Below, piece by piece: positions 7,944 to 15,511 of a stretch of 48,688 bases of DNA; the stretch's first letter is position 1, and every line of letters begins with the position of its first letter. The translations under genes and the position numbers were made by a program. The stretch is from assembly GCA_001917815.1 (NCBI GenBank), contig MNES01000051.1, positions 1 to 48,688 on the forward strand, read 5' to 3'. Below the pieces are notes generated by a model that ran no database searches, was not told the origin of the DNA, and was given only the letters and a program-made list of their open reading frames with translations. Source of the DNA: Chloroflexi bacterium 13_1_40CM_65_17. Lineage in GTDB: Bacteria > Chloroflexota > Dormibacteria > Dormibacterales > Dormibacteraceae.

Positions 7944-8651
7944 ATGCCGGACATCGACGGAGTCCTGTTCGACTACGGGCAGACGCTGGTCACGTTCACC
8001 TACCCGAAAAGCGACCTGCTCGAGGTCATCCGCAATTTCCGGCCGACCATCGAGGAGACCCTCAATGCGCCGGCCCCTCCGGCGGAAATCATCCTCGACG
8101 ACGTCTTGCTGCCCCTGGAGCGCTATGTCTCGAGCGAGAGCGAGGACGAGGTCGACTGGCTGGACGCGGCAAAGACGTCGTGGGACATGGCCGGCCTGCC
8201 GCTGCCGGACGGTTTGCTGTACGAGATCGTCGATGCAGAGCAGATGTGCTGGGACCGGATCGTGAAGGTCGATCCCCACGCGGCGCCGGTTCTCTCGCTG
8301 CTCGGCTCTCGCGGCATCAGGCGCGCGATCTGCTCCAACGCGCCCTTTCCTCCTGAGATGATGCGCCGCCAGGTGGAAACGAACGGGATCGGCGCGCTGA
8401 TGGATGGCGTGGTGTTCTCGAGCATGGTCGGCCGGCGCAAACCGGCGCCCGAGATGTACCGCGCCGCGCTCGATGCCATCGGCGTGACGCCGGGCAGGGC
8501 TCTCTTCGTCGGCAACCGCGTGCGCGAGGACTACGACGGGCCGCGCTCGCTGGGTATGCGGGCGGTCATCTGCACCGCGCACAACTCGGAGCCCGCCCCG
8601 GCCGGGATTCCATCGATCGCCTCGCTCGGAGATCTGCCAGGGCTCCTGTGA
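7944..8651 (+). CDS. HAD-family hydrolase
   Basis: This 235-aa HAD-superfamily (subfamily IA-like) phosphatase has motif [13 protein letters not shown], where the second Asp of DxDxT is Gly. Motif II is ICSNAP, motif III is [14 protein letters not shown], and motif IV is [21 protein letters not shown] helical cap lies between motifs I and II (about residues 20-110). The substrate is unknown. The variant first motif occurs in some active HADs, but catalysis normally uses the second Asp as acid/base, so activity could be reduced. Its stop overlaps the next small membrane-protein gene as GTGA. Confidence 0.85.
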   Translation: MPDIDGVLFDYGQTLVTFTYPKSDLLEVIRNFRPTIEETLNAPAPPAEIILDDVLLPLERYVSSESEDEVDWLDAAKTSWDMAGLPLPDGLLYEIVDAEQMCWDRIVKVDPHAAPVLSLLGSRGIRRAICSNAPFPPEMMRRQVETNGIGALMDGVVFSSMVGRRKPAPEMYRAALDAIGVTPGRALFVGNRVREDYDGPRSLGMRAVICTAHNSEPAPAGIPSIASLGDLPGLL

Positions 8652-8881
8652 AGAAGCGACCGGGCAGGCTGTGGCTCTTCTTCTACGGGCGCGCCCGGCG
8701 CGGCTTTCCGTGGCTCTTGGCCGGCGTCCTGCTTGCGGTCCTGATCTTCGCGCTGTTGTTCGCGATCCCGGGGGGATCGGACCTGTCGCGCACGCTCGGC
8801 GGTGTGGTGCTCGTTCTGCTGCTGGTGGGTGCGGCGGGATTTGTCATCGCGGTCGCGTTCTTCCCCCGACGGCGTCCCTGA
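8648..8881 (+). CDS. Small two-helix membrane protein, convergent with larB
   Basis: The 77-aa product begins at a GTG that overlaps the HAD stop (GTGA). It has a basic N-terminus ([17 protein letters not shown]) and two clear transmembrane helices: about residues 22-41 (WLLAGVLLAVLIFALLF) and 49-72 (LGGVVLVLLLVGAAGFVIAV). Its whole length lies opposite the 3' extension of larB. The good start coupling and clean helix pattern argue that it is real and that the larB tail is the accidental part. Function unknown. Confidence 0.6.
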   Translation: MKKRPGRLWLFFYGRARRGFPWLLAGVLLAVLIFALLFAIPGGSDLSRTLGGVVLVLLLVGAAGFVIAVAFFPRRRP

Positions 8882-9636
8882 GCAGCCCTCGCCGCGATCA
8901 GGACCGCGGCCGCGCCGGCCCCGACCCCGTTGTCGATGTTGACCACCACGAGGCCGGTCGAGCACGACTGGAGCATCGTGTTGAGCGCGGCCTCGCCGGC
9001 ACCGCCGCGACCGTAGCCGGTCGAGACGGGGAGCCCGATGACCGGGACGTCGACGAGCCCGGCCACCAACCCCGGCAGCACTCCGTCCATGCCGGCCGCG
9101 ACGACGATGACATCGGCGCCCCATTCCAGAGTTGCGGCCAGCGGACCAACGAAGCGGTGCAGCCCGGCGACCCCGAGGTCGGCATCGAGCCGCGAGGCGA
9201 GGCCACATGCCTCAACGACCATGCGGGCCTCATCGGCCACGGGCAAATCCGAGGTTCCAGCCGTGAGGAAACCGACCTTGCCGTCGACTGGCTCCGGGGC
9301 GAATCCAGGACGAAGCACCCGCGCGGCGTGGGCGTAGTCGACGACGCTCATGCCCGCCTCAGCCGCCGCGTGGTGAAGTGCCGCGCGATGTTCCGCGGTC
9401 AGGCGGCTCACCATGCCCTGCCCCTGGCGATCGGCCAGCGCCACGGTTAGCCGCGCCGCGTCAGCGGGGGCCTTGCCGGTCGCCAGCACCACCTCGGGGA
9501 TGCCGCGTCGCATGTAGCGGCCGAGGTCGAGCTTCGCCTTGCCGCCGAGCTCCTCGAGCTGGAGGCTCCGCAGCTCGGCTAGAGCTTCGTCTTCGGTGAG
9601 CTCGCCCGCGATCAGCCTTCGGAGGATGTTCCTCAA
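8683..9636 (-). CDS. larB: Nickel pincer cofactor biosynthesis protein LarB (with long non-conserved C-terminal tail)
   Basis: LarB carboxylates and hydrolyses nicotinic acid adenine dinucleotide in synthesis of the Ni-pincer nucleotide of lactate racemase-type enzymes. Conserved parts are RNILRRLIAGELTEDEAL, KAKLDLGRYMRRGIPEVV, DGKVGFLTAGTSDLPVADEA, ADVIVVAAGMDGVLPGLV and PVIGLPVSTGYGRGGAGEAAL. The TTG at 9636 overlaps the stop of the upstream Mut7-C gene (TTGA) and fits the family N-terminus; upstream residues in the frame are not conserved. Family sequence ends near 8880, but the frame has no stop until 8683, adding about 65 low-complexity residues antisense to the small membrane-protein gene. 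larC and larE are not in the window. Confidence 0.9.
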   Translation of the reverse strand: MRNILRRLIAGELTEDEALAELRSLQLEELGGKAKLDLGRYMRRGIPEVVLATGKAPADAARLTVALADRQGQGMVSRLTAEHRAALHHAAAEAGMSVVDYAHAARVLRPGFAPEPVDGKVGFLTAGTSDLPVADEARMVVEACGLASRLDADLGVAGLHRFVGPLAATLEWGADVIVVAAGMDGVLPGLVAGLVDVPVIGLPVSTGYGRGGAGEAALNTMLQSCSTGLVVVNIDNGVGAGAAAVLIAARAAQGRRRGKNATAMTNPAAPTSSRTSTTPPSVRDRSDPPGIANNSAKIRTASRTPAKSHGKPRRARP

Positions 9637-10103
9637 AGCCCCGCGAGCACCTCGCGCATCCGCTGCCAGTGCGTCCCGGCCCAGTAGACTCGGCCACAGT
9701 CGGGGCATTCCGAGTATCGGGACTGGGTCCGGCGCACGTACGGCGGCACGCGCTCAGCCACCGTCGAAGCCACCCGCGCCTGCAGCTCGGCGTTGCACTC
9801 GATGCAGCGGGTGAGGGCTTCTTTCAGCTCCAGGCCAAGCTCCTTGAACACCTGCCGGAGCTGCGCGGTCACCTCGTCGTCGCGGATGAGGATGGCGCGC
9901 ACGATGCCTGTCTGGATCACACGACGCTTGGTCAGGTCCCGGTCACGGGTCAGGAGCACCCGGCTTTCGGCCGCGGCCTCGCGGACCAGCTCGGCGTCGT
10001 CGATTCGAGGGTGGTACGAGGCGTCGTAACCCAGCGCGCGCAGCCAGCGCGCGAGCCGCCCGACATTGCAGTCGGCGAGGAACCTGGGCTTCATTGACGT
10101 CAT
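9633..10103 (-). CDS. Mut7-C RNase-domain protein with zinc ribbon
   Basis: This 156-aa Mut7-C (COG1656) family protein has a PIN-like predicted RNase fold: FLADCNVGRLARWLRALGYD, LVREAAAESRVLLTRDRDL and AILIRDDEV give the acidic residues. A treble-clef/zinc-ribbon part follows, with CIECNAEL (about residues 99-106) and CPDCGRVYWAGTHW near the C-terminus. The stop overlaps the larB start. A role in RNA processing or decay is predicted from the family only. Confidence 0.88.
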   Translation of the reverse strand: MTSMKPRFLADCNVGRLARWLRALGYDASYHPRIDDAELVREAAAESRVLLTRDRDLTKRRVIQTGIVRAILIRDDEVTAQLRQVFKELGLELKEALTRCIECNAELQARVASTVAERVPPYVRRTQSRYSECPDCGRVYWAGTHWQRMREVLAGL

Positions 10104-10105
10104 CT

Positions 10106-10111
10106 TAGAAT
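10106..10111 (+). promoter_or_regulatory. -10 box (TAGAAT) of the cupin gene
   Basis: TAGAAT ends 6 nt before the ATG at 10118. The spacer CGGGGC leaves no room for a 5' leader with a separate ribosome binding site, so a leaderless start is likely. Confidence 0.5.
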
Positions 10112-10117
10112 CGGGGC

Positions 10118-10393
10118 ATGGCTGGGACGGAGGATCTGATGACCGCGCTGCGTAGAGAGGCGGTCTCCTGCTATTCGTGGTCGAATGGACCGCACGATCG
10201 CTATGCCGCTCACAGCCACTCGTACGAGAAGGTCCTGTACTGCGTGGACGGCTCGATCACTTTCATGCTTGAGCGCGAGGGCAGGCGGCTCGAGCTGAAG
10301 CCAGGTGACCGGATGGTGCTGCCCGCCGGCACCGTGCACTCGGCGATCGTCGGACCGGCGGGCTGCAAGTGCATCGAGGGCCAGCGCCCTTAG
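10118..10393 (+). CDS. Single-domain cupin protein
   Basis: The 91-aa product is a compact beta-barrel cupin. Motif 1 is HSHSYEKVLYCVDGSITF (about residues 32-49), giving two His and a Glu as metal ligands. Motif 2 is LKPGDRMVLPAGTVHSAIVG (about 60-79), with Pro-Gly-x-x-x-x-Pro and the last His ligand. It probably binds Fe, Mn or Zn. Neighbours give no substrate clue. The ATG is 6 nt from a TAGAAT -10 box. Confidence 0.82.
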   Translation: MAGTEDLMTALRREAVSCYSWSNGPHDRYAAHSHSYEKVLYCVDGSITFMLEREGRRLELKPGDRMVLPAGTVHSAIVGPAGCKCIEGQRP

Positions 10394-10419
10394 GCAGGTG
10401 GTCGCCAACACTCGCGGCG

Positions 10420-10425
10420 TAATAT
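10420..10425 (+). promoter_or_regulatory. -10 box (TAATAT) for the 114-aa zinc-binding protein
   Basis: TAATAT overlaps an in-frame ATG at 10424 and ends 10 nt before the ATG at 10436. Transcription from it would begin close to 10432-10436, which favours the second ATG as the start. Confidence 0.45.
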
Positions 10426-10435
10426 GAGATTGCCG

Positions 10436-10780
10436 ATGAGCATCATCGAGTTCATCCGCGATCGGGCTCGGTTCTACAACTGCCCGGTGTGCGGGCGCAG
10501 CTTGAAAGGCTGCGAGATACAGGTCCTCAGCCACGAGGAGGAGCGGTTCCACCTGCAGGTCACGTGCGCGCAGTGCCAGGTGACCTTCATCGTCGTGCTG
10601 GCGATCGCGGGCGGCGCGGTCGAAGAGATCGAGAGCGTTGAGCCGGCCGCCAGCGTGGAGGCCGCACCGGCGCGGGAGCCGATCAGCGTCGATGAGATCC
10701 TCGACCTGCATCTCTACATGAAGAGCTTCCAGGGCACCCTGAAGGAGCTCATTCACCAGCCGGATCACAGCCGCGGCTGA
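10436..10780 (+). CDS. Small zinc-binding protein of unknown function
   Basis: The 114-aa protein starts SIIEFIRDRARFYNCPVCG. CPVC at about residues 16-19 and CAQC at about 45-48 form a likely four-Cys zinc site, spaced as in zinc-ribbon proteins. A hydrophobic strand FIVVLAIAGGAVEEIE follows, then an Ala/Pro linker and a C-terminal helix (VDEILDLHLYMKSFQGTLKELI). No family assignment is certain. The C-terminal helix resembles a docking helix. The earlier ATG at 10424 lies inside the predicted -10 box and is disfavoured. Confidence 0.65.
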   Translation: MSIIEFIRDRARFYNCPVCGRSLKGCEIQVLSHEEERFHLQVTCAQCQVTFIVVLAIAGGAVEEIESVEPAASVEAAPAREPISVDEILDLHLYMKSFQGTLKELIHQPDHSRG

Positions 10781-10810
10781 GAGCCGGCCCGCGACTTCGT
10801 CGCGACCCGA

Positions 10811-11911
10811 GTGAAGCGCATCTTTCTCGACGACGCCGGCGGGGCGCCTCTCCTCGACGATGTCACCGCCGCTCTGCGCGACGTCCCCGATGGCAACCCG
10901 TCCAGCCCGCACGCGGAAGGGCGGACGTCTCGCGCCGCGCTCGACCGCGCGCGCGACCTCGCCGCGAGCGCGCTCGGCGCCAATCGCACCGAGATCACGT
11001 TCACTTCATCCGGCACAGAGGCCGTGAATCTTGCGTTGTTCGGCGCGGTTCGCCGGATGCCGAAGTCCGGCGCCATCCTCACGTGGGCGGCCGAGCACCA
11101 GGCCGTGTTGGGCGCCGCACGCCGGCTGCAGGCAGAAGGCCGCCACGTCGAGATCGCGCCGGTCGATCACGCCGGTCGCGTCGACCCCGACGCTATCGCC
11201 CCGGGCACAGCACTGGTGTCGATCGGCCTGGCCAACAACGAGGTTGGCACCATCCAGCCGGTGCGGGAAGTCATCGACCGGGCGCACGAGCACGGCGCGC
11301 TCGTGCACGTGGACGCGTGCGCCGGTCCCCGATGGATTCCGATCCCCGATCGCGCCGACCTCGTCTCCTTCAGCGGGCACAAGCTGGGCGCGGGGCGCGG
11401 CGGCGCGCTCTACGTCAGAGATGGAGTGCGTATCGATCCGCTGTTTTACGGTGGCCCGCAGGAGTGGGGTCGCCGGGCCGGGCGCGAGGACGTGGCTTCT
11501 GCAACCGCCTTCGCCACCGCGATCGCGACATGCACGAATCAGCGGCAATCGCGTTCCGGCGCCGCCGAGAAGCGGTCGGAGCTGCTCCGCAGTCGCCTCG
11601 CTGAGCTCGGTGGGCGCTTGACCGGGGCGCGAGAGCGCCTTCCCAACTTCGCCACATGCGCGTTCGACGGCCGCAAAGGCGAGGACATGCTGCTAGCGCT
11701 CGACGTCGCCGGTGTCGCTGCGTCGAGCGGGTCGGCCTGCGCTTCGGGTTCGCTCGATCCCTCCCATGTGCTGCTGGCCATGGGCCTCAGCCTCAACGCC
11801 GCGCTCGGCAGCCTTCGTCTCTCAACCGGGTATGCGACCACAGATGAAGAGATCGCGCGCGCGCGCGACATCCTATCCAGCGTGTTCACCCGCTCGACAG
11901 CCCGTGCCTAG
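10811..11911 (+). CDS. Cysteine desulfurase (NifS/IscS-like, class V aminotransferase)
   Basis: This 366-aa PLP enzyme would release sulfur from cysteine as an enzyme persulfide. It has TFTSSGTEAVNLALFG (phosphate loop), AAEHQAVLGAARRL, LANNEVGTIQPV, HVDACAGPRW with the PLP-binding Asp, SFSGHKLGAGRGGALYV with the PLP Lys, and ASSGSACASGSLDPSHVL, whose Cys is the persulfide site, on the short loop typical of NifS/IscS group I. It overlaps the XdhC-family gene by 8 nt. In Rhodobacter capsulatus a NifS4 desulfurase works with XdhC to sulfurate molybdenum cofactor, so this pair probably does the same. Confidence 0.9.
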   Translation: MKRIFLDDAGGAPLLDDVTAALRDVPDGNPSSPHAEGRTSRAALDRARDLAASALGANRTEITFTSSGTEAVNLALFGAVRRMPKSGAILTWAAEHQAVLGAARRLQAEGRHVEIAPVDHAGRVDPDAIAPGTALVSIGLANNEVGTIQPVREVIDRAHEHGALVHVDACAGPRWIPIPDRADLVSFSGHKLGAGRGGALYVRDGVRIDPLFYGGPQEWGRRAGREDVASATAFATAIATCTNQRQSRSGAAEKRSELLRSRLAELGGRLTGARERLPNFATCAFDGRKGEDMLLALDVAGVAASSGSACASGSLDPSHVLLAMGLSLNAALGSLRLSTGYATTDEEIARARDILSSVFTRSTARA

Positions 11912-12653
11912 CCTCGAGGAAGAGCTCGCGACTCGCCTCGCCAAAGGCGAAGAGGTGGTGCTGGCCACAGTGATCCGCCTGGACGGCGCGCCACCGTCGC
12001 GAACGGGCGCCAAGCTGCTGCTCTCCCGCGATGCGACGCTTGCTGGCACGCTTGGCTGCAGCGAGTTCGACGCGGCCGCCCTGGAGGACGCGGGCCGCAT
12101 CACTGATGCGGGCGCGCCGCAGCTGCGCACGTACCGTCACGACCTGGGCTCGATCGAGGTCTACATGGAACCCCACGCGCCCGCGCCGACGCTGGTTGTC
12201 TTCAGCGCCACTCCGATCGCAAAGGCGTTGCTGCGCTGGGCGGTCGATCTTGGCTTCCGGCCGGTGTTCGTGGAAACCCGCACCGAGCGCATGGCCGGCG
12301 CCGAGTGGCCTCGGGCCGTCACCGACCTCGGACAGCTGGCCGCGGCACTGGGAGCTGACGTCTATGCGGTCCATACCGACCACGACGCTCCTGACCTGGT
12401 CCAGTCTCTTGAGGTGATCCTGCCGTGCAATCCGCGCTTCATCGGCCTTGTCGGCAGCCGGCGCCACACCGGCCATCACCTGGAAGTCCTGCGAGCCAAG
12501 GGCGTCGAAGAAAGCGTGATCGAGCGGATTCAGAGCCCTGTTGGCCTCGACCTTGGCGCGGTCACACCCTCCGAGATCGCTCTTTCCATCCTGGCCGGGC
12601 TCGTGGCAGTTCGGAGGCAGGGCAGGGGAGGCTGGAAGCAGGGGGGTCGTTAA
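11904..12653 (+). CDS. XdhC/CoxI-family molybdenum cofactor maturation protein
   Basis: This 249-aa protein has the XdhC N-terminal domain (LATVIRLDGAPPSRTGAKLLL and GTLGCSEFDAAALEDA) and the C-terminal Rossmann part: LVVFSATPIAKALLRWAVDLGFRPVFVE, VILPCNPRFIGLVGSRRHTGH and GLDLGAVTPSEIALSILAGLVAVRR. XdhC proteins bind Moco, promote its sulfuration and insert it into xanthine dehydrogenase-type enzymes. The GTG at 11904 overlaps the desulfurase stop and fits the family N-terminus; the frame is open further upstream without homology. No molybdoenzyme lies in the window. Confidence 0.9.
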   Translation: MPSLEEELATRLAKGEEVVLATVIRLDGAPPSRTGAKLLLSRDATLAGTLGCSEFDAAALEDAGRITDAGAPQLRTYRHDLGSIEVYMEPHAPAPTLVVFSATPIAKALLRWAVDLGFRPVFVETRTERMAGAEWPRAVTDLGQLAAALGADVYAVHTDHDAPDLVQSLEVILPCNPRFIGLVGSRRHTGHHLEVLRAKGVEESVIERIQSPVGLDLGAVTPSEIALSILAGLVAVRRQGRGGWKQGGR

Positions 12654-12684
12654 CTGACGAGGATCGGCCTCGCGAACGCGACCC

Positions 12685-12690
12685 CATAAT
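12685..12690 (+). promoter_or_regulatory. -10 box (CATAAT) of the Ser/Thr kinase gene
   Basis: CATAAT ends 8 nt before the GTG start at 12699, with no spaced Shine-Dalgarno sequence. This is the leaderless layout seen repeatedly in the window. Confidence 0.45.
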
Positions 12691-12698
12691 CAGGACCC

Positions 12699-13817
12699 GT
12701 GTCGATCCAAACCGGGACCAGACTCGGCCAATACGAGGTCCAGGACTTCATAGGGCAGGGCGCTATGGGTGTCGTCTACCGTGCGTATAACGTGCAGCTC
12801 ACGCGCACGGGAGCGGTCAAGTTCATGCAGGCGATAACCCCCGACGAAGACTCGATCGCCCGCTTCCGTCGCGAGGCGCAGGCCATCGCCCAGATGCGCC
12901 ACCCGAACATCCTCAACGTCTTCGACTTCGGTGAGTACGAGGGAACGCCGTACACGATCGTGGAGTACGTGCCCGGCGGCAGCCTGGCGAGCCGGATCAA
13001 ACACAGCCCGATCGATACCGCGGCCGCACTCGAGTACCTGGACGGCATTGCCAGCGGCCTCGATTACGCGCATTCCCTGGGCATCGTCCACCGCGACATC
13101 AAGCCCGCGAACGTGCTTCTAGAGAAGGACGGCACGCCGATCATCGCCGACTTCGGCCTCGCCAAGCTGCTGCAGTCCTCGTCCCTGAAATCAATGACGG
13201 GGGTCGCGACTGGGACCCCCGCGTACATGGCGCCGGAGCAAGTGACTGGGAGCAAGGTCGGACCGCCTGCCGATCGCTACTCGCTGGCGACCATGGCGTA
13301 CGAGATGCTGACCGGCTCGATTCCGTTCGAGGACGAAGGCGTTCTCGAGCTTTTGTACGCGCAGGTCCATCGCGACCCTCCCGCGCCAAGCTCGCGACGC
13401 CCCGAGCTCGGGCTCCGTGTCGATGCAGTCATCATGCGCGGGCTGGCCAAGGACCCCAGCGCGCGCTGGGAGAGTTGCACCGCGTTCGTCACCGCGCTGG
13501 GCCAGGCCCTCGCGCATGTGGCGGCTCCGGCCGTTGAACCCACGGTGGTGATGGCTCCGCCAGTGGCGGCGACGATGCCCTTCAGCGTGCCAGCACCGCC
13601 GCCGGCGGTTATCAAGCGCCGGTCGCACAAACGCCGAAACATCCTGATCGCCGTCGCTGCGCTGCTCGTGCTAGCGGTCGGGTTGCTGGTTGTTGCTTCG
13701 GCGCTTGCTAAACCAAGGCTGTCGCTGTCGGCTTCCACAGTCACGGCCGGCGATACCGTGGTCGTCACCGCCGGCAATCTGCCGGCCAACCAGGTCGGCG
13801 AGAGATCGAGCTATTGA
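12699..13817 (+). CDS. Membrane-anchored Ser/Thr protein kinase; C-terminal extracellular domain frameshifted
   Basis: The kinase domain spans about residues 11-270 of 372: GQGAMGVVYRAY (Gly loop), ATP Lys41, HRDIKPANVL with catalytic Asp133, DFG at 151-153, and TGTPAYMAPEQ. A Pro-rich juxtamembrane stretch precedes one transmembrane helix (about 306-332). An extracellular Ig-like domain begins LSLSASTVTAGDTVVVTAG and is cut short by a stop at 13815. Skipping two bases of the GAGAGA run at 13800-13805 restores a frame that continues the same beta-rich domain (LLTFAFRANASGSVSVPVLV, GAGDHTIKVCW) to a TAG at 13970-13972. The full protein would have about 423 residues. There are no PASTA repeats. 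Whether the shift is real or a sequencing artefact cannot be decided here. Confidence 0.88.
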   Translation: MSIQTGTRLGQYEVQDFIGQGAMGVVYRAYNVQLTRTGAVKFMQAITPDEDSIARFRREAQAIAQMRHPNILNVFDFGEYEGTPYTIVEYVPGGSLASRIKHSPIDTAAALEYLDGIASGLDYAHSLGIVHRDIKPANVLLEKDGTPIIADFGLAKLLQSSSLKSMTGVATGTPAYMAPEQVTGSKVGPPADRYSLATMAYEMLTGSIPFEDEGVLELLYAQVHRDPPAPSSRRPELGLRVDAVIMRGLAKDPSARWESCTAFVTALGQALAHVAAPAVEPTVVMAPPVAATMPFSVPAPPPAVIKRRSHKRRNILIAVAALLVLAVGLLVVASALAKPRLSLSASTVTAGDTVVVTAGNLPANQVGERSSY

Positions 13818-13968
13818 GCACCCTCCTCACCTTTGCGTTTCGGGCCAACGCAAGCGGCAGCGTCAGCGTCCCGGTACTGGTCCCGCGGAACATCGGCGCC
13901 GGCGATCACACGATTAAGGTGTGTTGGGCCGCGCTGTGCCGCGCGTCGGCGACCCTCAACGTGACGGA

Positions 13969-15252
13969 CTAGAACACCTCGGCGGCGATCAGGTCGTCGA
14001 GAGTTTCGCGGCGGCGCATCACGTGAGCTTGGCCGTCCCCCACCATCAGCACCTCAGGACGCGGGATGCCGTTGTAGTTGCTCGACATCGCCAGGCAGTA
14101 GGCGCCCGCGGCGGGCATCGCGATGATGTCGCCGGTCTTGAGCTCGGGCATCTCGATGTCGGTGATCAGGATGTCCGTTGACTCGCAGTATTTGCCTGCG
14201 ATCGTCACCATGCGGTCGGGCGCGTGATCGGGGTTGGAGGCAAGAAACGCCTCGTATCTGGCTCCGTACAGCTTCGGCCTGATGTTGTCGCCCATGCCTC
14301 CATCGACCGCAACGTAGCGACGGACTTCAGGAATGTCCTTGATCGAGCCGACTGTATACACGGCCATGCCCGCCGGCCCCGCTATGGAGCGGCCGGGCTC
14401 GACCACCAGCCCGGGCACCTTCAGATCACGGCGCGCGCAGCCGGTCTCGAGCGCGTGACGAATGGTCTCGACGAACTGGCGTGGAGTGGGAGGGTCGTCG
14501 TCACGCGTATACGCGATTCCGAGGCCACCGCCCGCACCAAGCTTGCGCGGCTCGAAGTGCAGCTCGTCCCGCAGCAGGACCAGAAGGTCGAGCATGATCT
14601 CCATTGCCTGCATGTACGCGCCCAGGGCAAGGATCTGAGACCCGAGGTGGGAATGCAGCCCGACCACCTCCAGGCGGGGGTGCTGGAGGGCCTCGGCGAT
14701 GGCTTTGAACGCGGCGCCTGACTCGATGGAGAACCCGAACTTCGAGTCGAGCTGACCGGTGGAGATGTGCGAGTGAGTGTCCGGCTTGACTCCAGGCGAG
14801 AGGCGCAGCATGACCGGCGTCCGCTTGCCCTCGGGCACGATCTCGCGGAGCAGTTCGAACTCGTATGCACCGTCGACGACGATGGTGGCACCCGCTCGAT
14901 AGGCGGCTTCCAGGTCTTCGTGGCTCTTGTTGTTGCCGAGAAAGTGGATGCGGTCACCCGTGGCTCCCGACTTCTGTGCCAGGTAGAGCTCGCCGGCGGA
15001 CACGACATCGAGCCCCAGACCCTCTTCCGCTATGACGCGGAGGAATCTCGGCGAGGCGAAGGCCTTCGCCGAGTACAGGACCTGGCCCGCGGAGCCCATC
15101 GCGGCGACGTATTCGGAGGCGCGCTGCCGCACAGTGGCCTCGTCGTACACGTAGAGGGGCGTGCCATGCTCGCGCGCGAGCTTCACCAGGTCGCATCCGC
15201 CCACCTCCATGTGGCCGGCGGCGTTGACCCGGTACGTGACCGGGAACAGCAA
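13969..15252 (-). CDS. lysA: Diaminopimelate decarboxylase
   Basis: LysA (427 aa) decarboxylates meso-diaminopimelate to L-lysine, the last lysine step. It is a fold-III PLP enzyme: TPLYVYDEATVRQRA, YSAKAFASP with the PLP Lys, GLDVVSAGELYLA, GLHSHLGSQI, LGAGGGLGIAYT, VEPGRSIAGPAG, AGKYCESTDIL with the catalytic Cys, and MSSNYNGIPRPEVL. Length is typical. The gene is convergent with the kinase and ends almost exactly where the restored kinase frame would end. It lies 9 nt downstream of the FmdB-type gene and is probably co-transcribed with it. Confidence 0.96.
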   Translation of the reverse strand: MLFPVTYRVNAAGHMEVGGCDLVKLAREHGTPLYVYDEATVRQRASEYVAAMGSAGQVLYSAKAFASPRFLRVIAEEGLGLDVVSAGELYLAQKSGATGDRIHFLGNNKSHEDLEAAYRAGATIVVDGAYEFELLREIVPEGKRTPVMLRLSPGVKPDTHSHISTGQLDSKFGFSIESGAAFKAIAEALQHPRLEVVGLHSHLGSQILALGAYMQAMEIMLDLLVLLRDELHFEPRKLGAGGGLGIAYTRDDDPPTPRQFVETIRHALETGCARRDLKVPGLVVEPGRSIAGPAGMAVYTVGSIKDIPEVRRYVAVDGGMGDNIRPKLYGARYEAFLASNPDHAPDRMVTIAGKYCESTDILITDIEMPELKTGDIIAMPAAGAYCLAMSSNYNGIPRPEVLMVGDGQAHVMRRRETLDDLIAAEVF

Positions 15253-15261
15253 ACTAGATCG

Positions 15262-15507
15262 TCAGTTCGGCCCGGAGCCGCAAGAGCCGCAGGCGCCTCC
15301 GCAGCAGCCGCCGCCGCCCTGCTCGCTCCCGAAATCGAGAGCGGAAGACGATTCGCCGCCGCCCGCCACGGCGAAGCTCGACACCAGCACCCTGGTCCTG
15401 GTCGACTCGCAGGCCGGGCAGATCTGGCTGGTATCCCTTTCGGCGAACCTGGTCAGGACCTCGAACCTCTCGGAGCAGCTCTCGCACCGATACTCGTAGA
15501 TGGGCAT
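15262..15507 (-). CDS. FmdB-family zinc ribbon protein
   Basis: The 81-aa product starts with the FmdB signature MPIYEYRCESCSERFEVL. Its two Cys knuckles (CESC at 8-11 and CPAC at 30-33) form a zinc ribbon. The C-terminus is Gly/Cys-rich (GGGGCCGGACGSCGSG), a common ending in this putative regulatory family. Its ATG (15507-15505) is only 4 bp from the divergent ATG of the rsmG remnant at 15512, so the two 5' regions must overlap. Function beyond metal binding is unknown. Confidence 0.88.
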   Translation of the reverse strand: MPIYEYRCESCSERFEVLTRFAERDTSQICPACESTRTRVLVSSFAVAGGGESSSALDFGSEQGGGGCCGGACGSCGSGPN

Positions 15508-15511
15508 CTCA

